Shown: in pieces, positions 5,113 through 5,341 of the stretch
Layout of the letters: the number at the start of each line of letters is the position of its first letter
Position numbering within the stretch: position 1 is the stretch's first letter
Made by a program: the position numbers and the translations under genes
The notes under the pieces: generated by a model
Seen by the model: only the letters and a program-made list of their open reading frames with translations
Databases searched by the model: none
What the model was told of the DNA's origin: nothing
Assembly: GCA_902806215.1 (NCBI GenBank)
Contig: CADCVT010000323.1
Span: 1 to 5,341 of the forward strand
Source of the DNA: an uncultured Solirubrobacteraceae bacterium
Lineage (GTDB): Bacteria; Actinomycetota; Thermoleophilia; Solirubrobacterales; Solirubrobacteraceae
Direction of reading: 5' to 3'
DNA: 5,341 nucleotides

Positions 5113-5341
5113 CTACCCGGCGCCGCCCCCGGCTCCCGTGCCGGCGTCCCAGCTCGCGCCCCCGCGCCGCCCGGCCTCGCGCAGCAGCTCGGCCCGGACG
5201 AAGGCGTCGAGGTCGCCGTCGAGGACGCGCTGGGCGTCGCCCATCTCGTGGAGCGTGCGGTGGTCCTTGACCATCGTGTACGGGTGCAGGACGTAGGAGC
5301 GGATCTGCGAGCCGAAGTTCACGTCCTGGGCGTCGCCCTTC
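5113..5341 (-). CDS. prfB: Peptide chain release factor 2, second copy (C-terminal part, continues past the right edge)
   Basis: The last 75 codons of a second class I release factor, reading off the right end of the window. KGDAQDVNFGSQIRSYVLHP at its start, then YTMVKDHRT and VLDGDLDAFVRAEL, are RF2 signatures and align with residues 311-362 of the complete copy upstream. The two differ at many positions (DVGWGS versus DVNFGS, HEVGDTSR versus HEMGDAQR), so this is a true paralogue, not a duplicated read. After the usual end it has a Gly/Ala-rich extension of about 18 residues (RRGGASWDAGTGAGGGAG), which the other copy lacks. The SPF and GGQ motifs lie outside the window, so whether it is functional, and which copy does most termination, cannot be told here. 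RF1 is excluded because its C-terminus differs. The next gene downstream on this strand is the secreted protein. Confidence 0.93.
   Translation of the reverse strand, partial: KGDAQDVNFGSQIRSYVLHPYTMVKDHRTLHEMGDAQRVLDGDLDAFVRAELLREAGRRGGASWDAGTGAGGGAG
5258..5310 (-). repeat. 53-bp inverted repeat shared by the two prfB genes, copy 2
   Basis: This is the reverse complement of 3837-3889 with one difference (T5277 on the plus strand). It is the same RF2 C-terminal segment in the second prfB. Confidence 0.85.

Noticed and set aside
5113..5341. Second release factor being RF1 (prfA) or the rescue factor PrfH
   Set aside because: The GSQIRSYVLHPY and VKDHRT segments and the VLDGDLDAF ending are RF2 features; RF1 has a different C-terminus.

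Overview
The window is uniformly GC-rich, lacks Shine-Dalgarno sequences before several genes, uses GTG and TTG starts, and encodes proteins typical of Actinomycetota. The protein styles together (TSP3-type secreted protein, a DUF6597-like AraC regulator remnant, an AlkZ/YcaQ-like winged-helix protein, RF2 without a frameshift site) point to the class Thermoleophilia, probably Solirubrobacterales. The lineage is an inference from style; there is no rRNA or other marker here.

Layout. Positions 1-240 (minus) hold a decayed AraC-family regulator that runs off the left edge. It is followed by a nested inverted repeat (246-296). A QW-repeat / prenyltransferase-like toroid protein lies on the plus strand (345-1214). 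A REP-like palindrome (about 1229-1269) separates it from a convergent two-gene minus-strand operon: a coiled-coil protein (2325-2849) overlapping, by a GTGA junction, an AlkZ/YcaQ-like winged-helix protein (1252-2328). Only 27 bp separate the coiled-coil gene from a divergent, complete peptide chain release factor 2 gene, prfB (2877-3983, plus). Both starts look leaderless or nearly so, with overlapping -10 elements. A hairpin whose loop holds the prfB stop codon divides it from a convergent secreted protein gene (4015-5049, minus) with a signal peptide, two thrombospondin type 3 calcium-binding repeats and a C-terminal Cys module. Upstream of that, on the same strand and running off the right edge, is the 3' end of a second, different prfB (5113-5341).

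Most notable points: two non-identical RF2 genes lie tail-to-tail about 1.1 kb apart with one secreted-protein gene between them. They share a 53-bp inverted stretch with one mismatch. The AlkZ-like protein carries HAQ where the known glycosylases carry QxQ or QxD, and it is translationally coupled to a heptad-repeat protein of unknown function. No RNA genes, CRISPR arrays, insertion sequences or complete mobile elements were seen. Every gap between genes is shorter than 300 bases; the largest non-coding block is 241-344.
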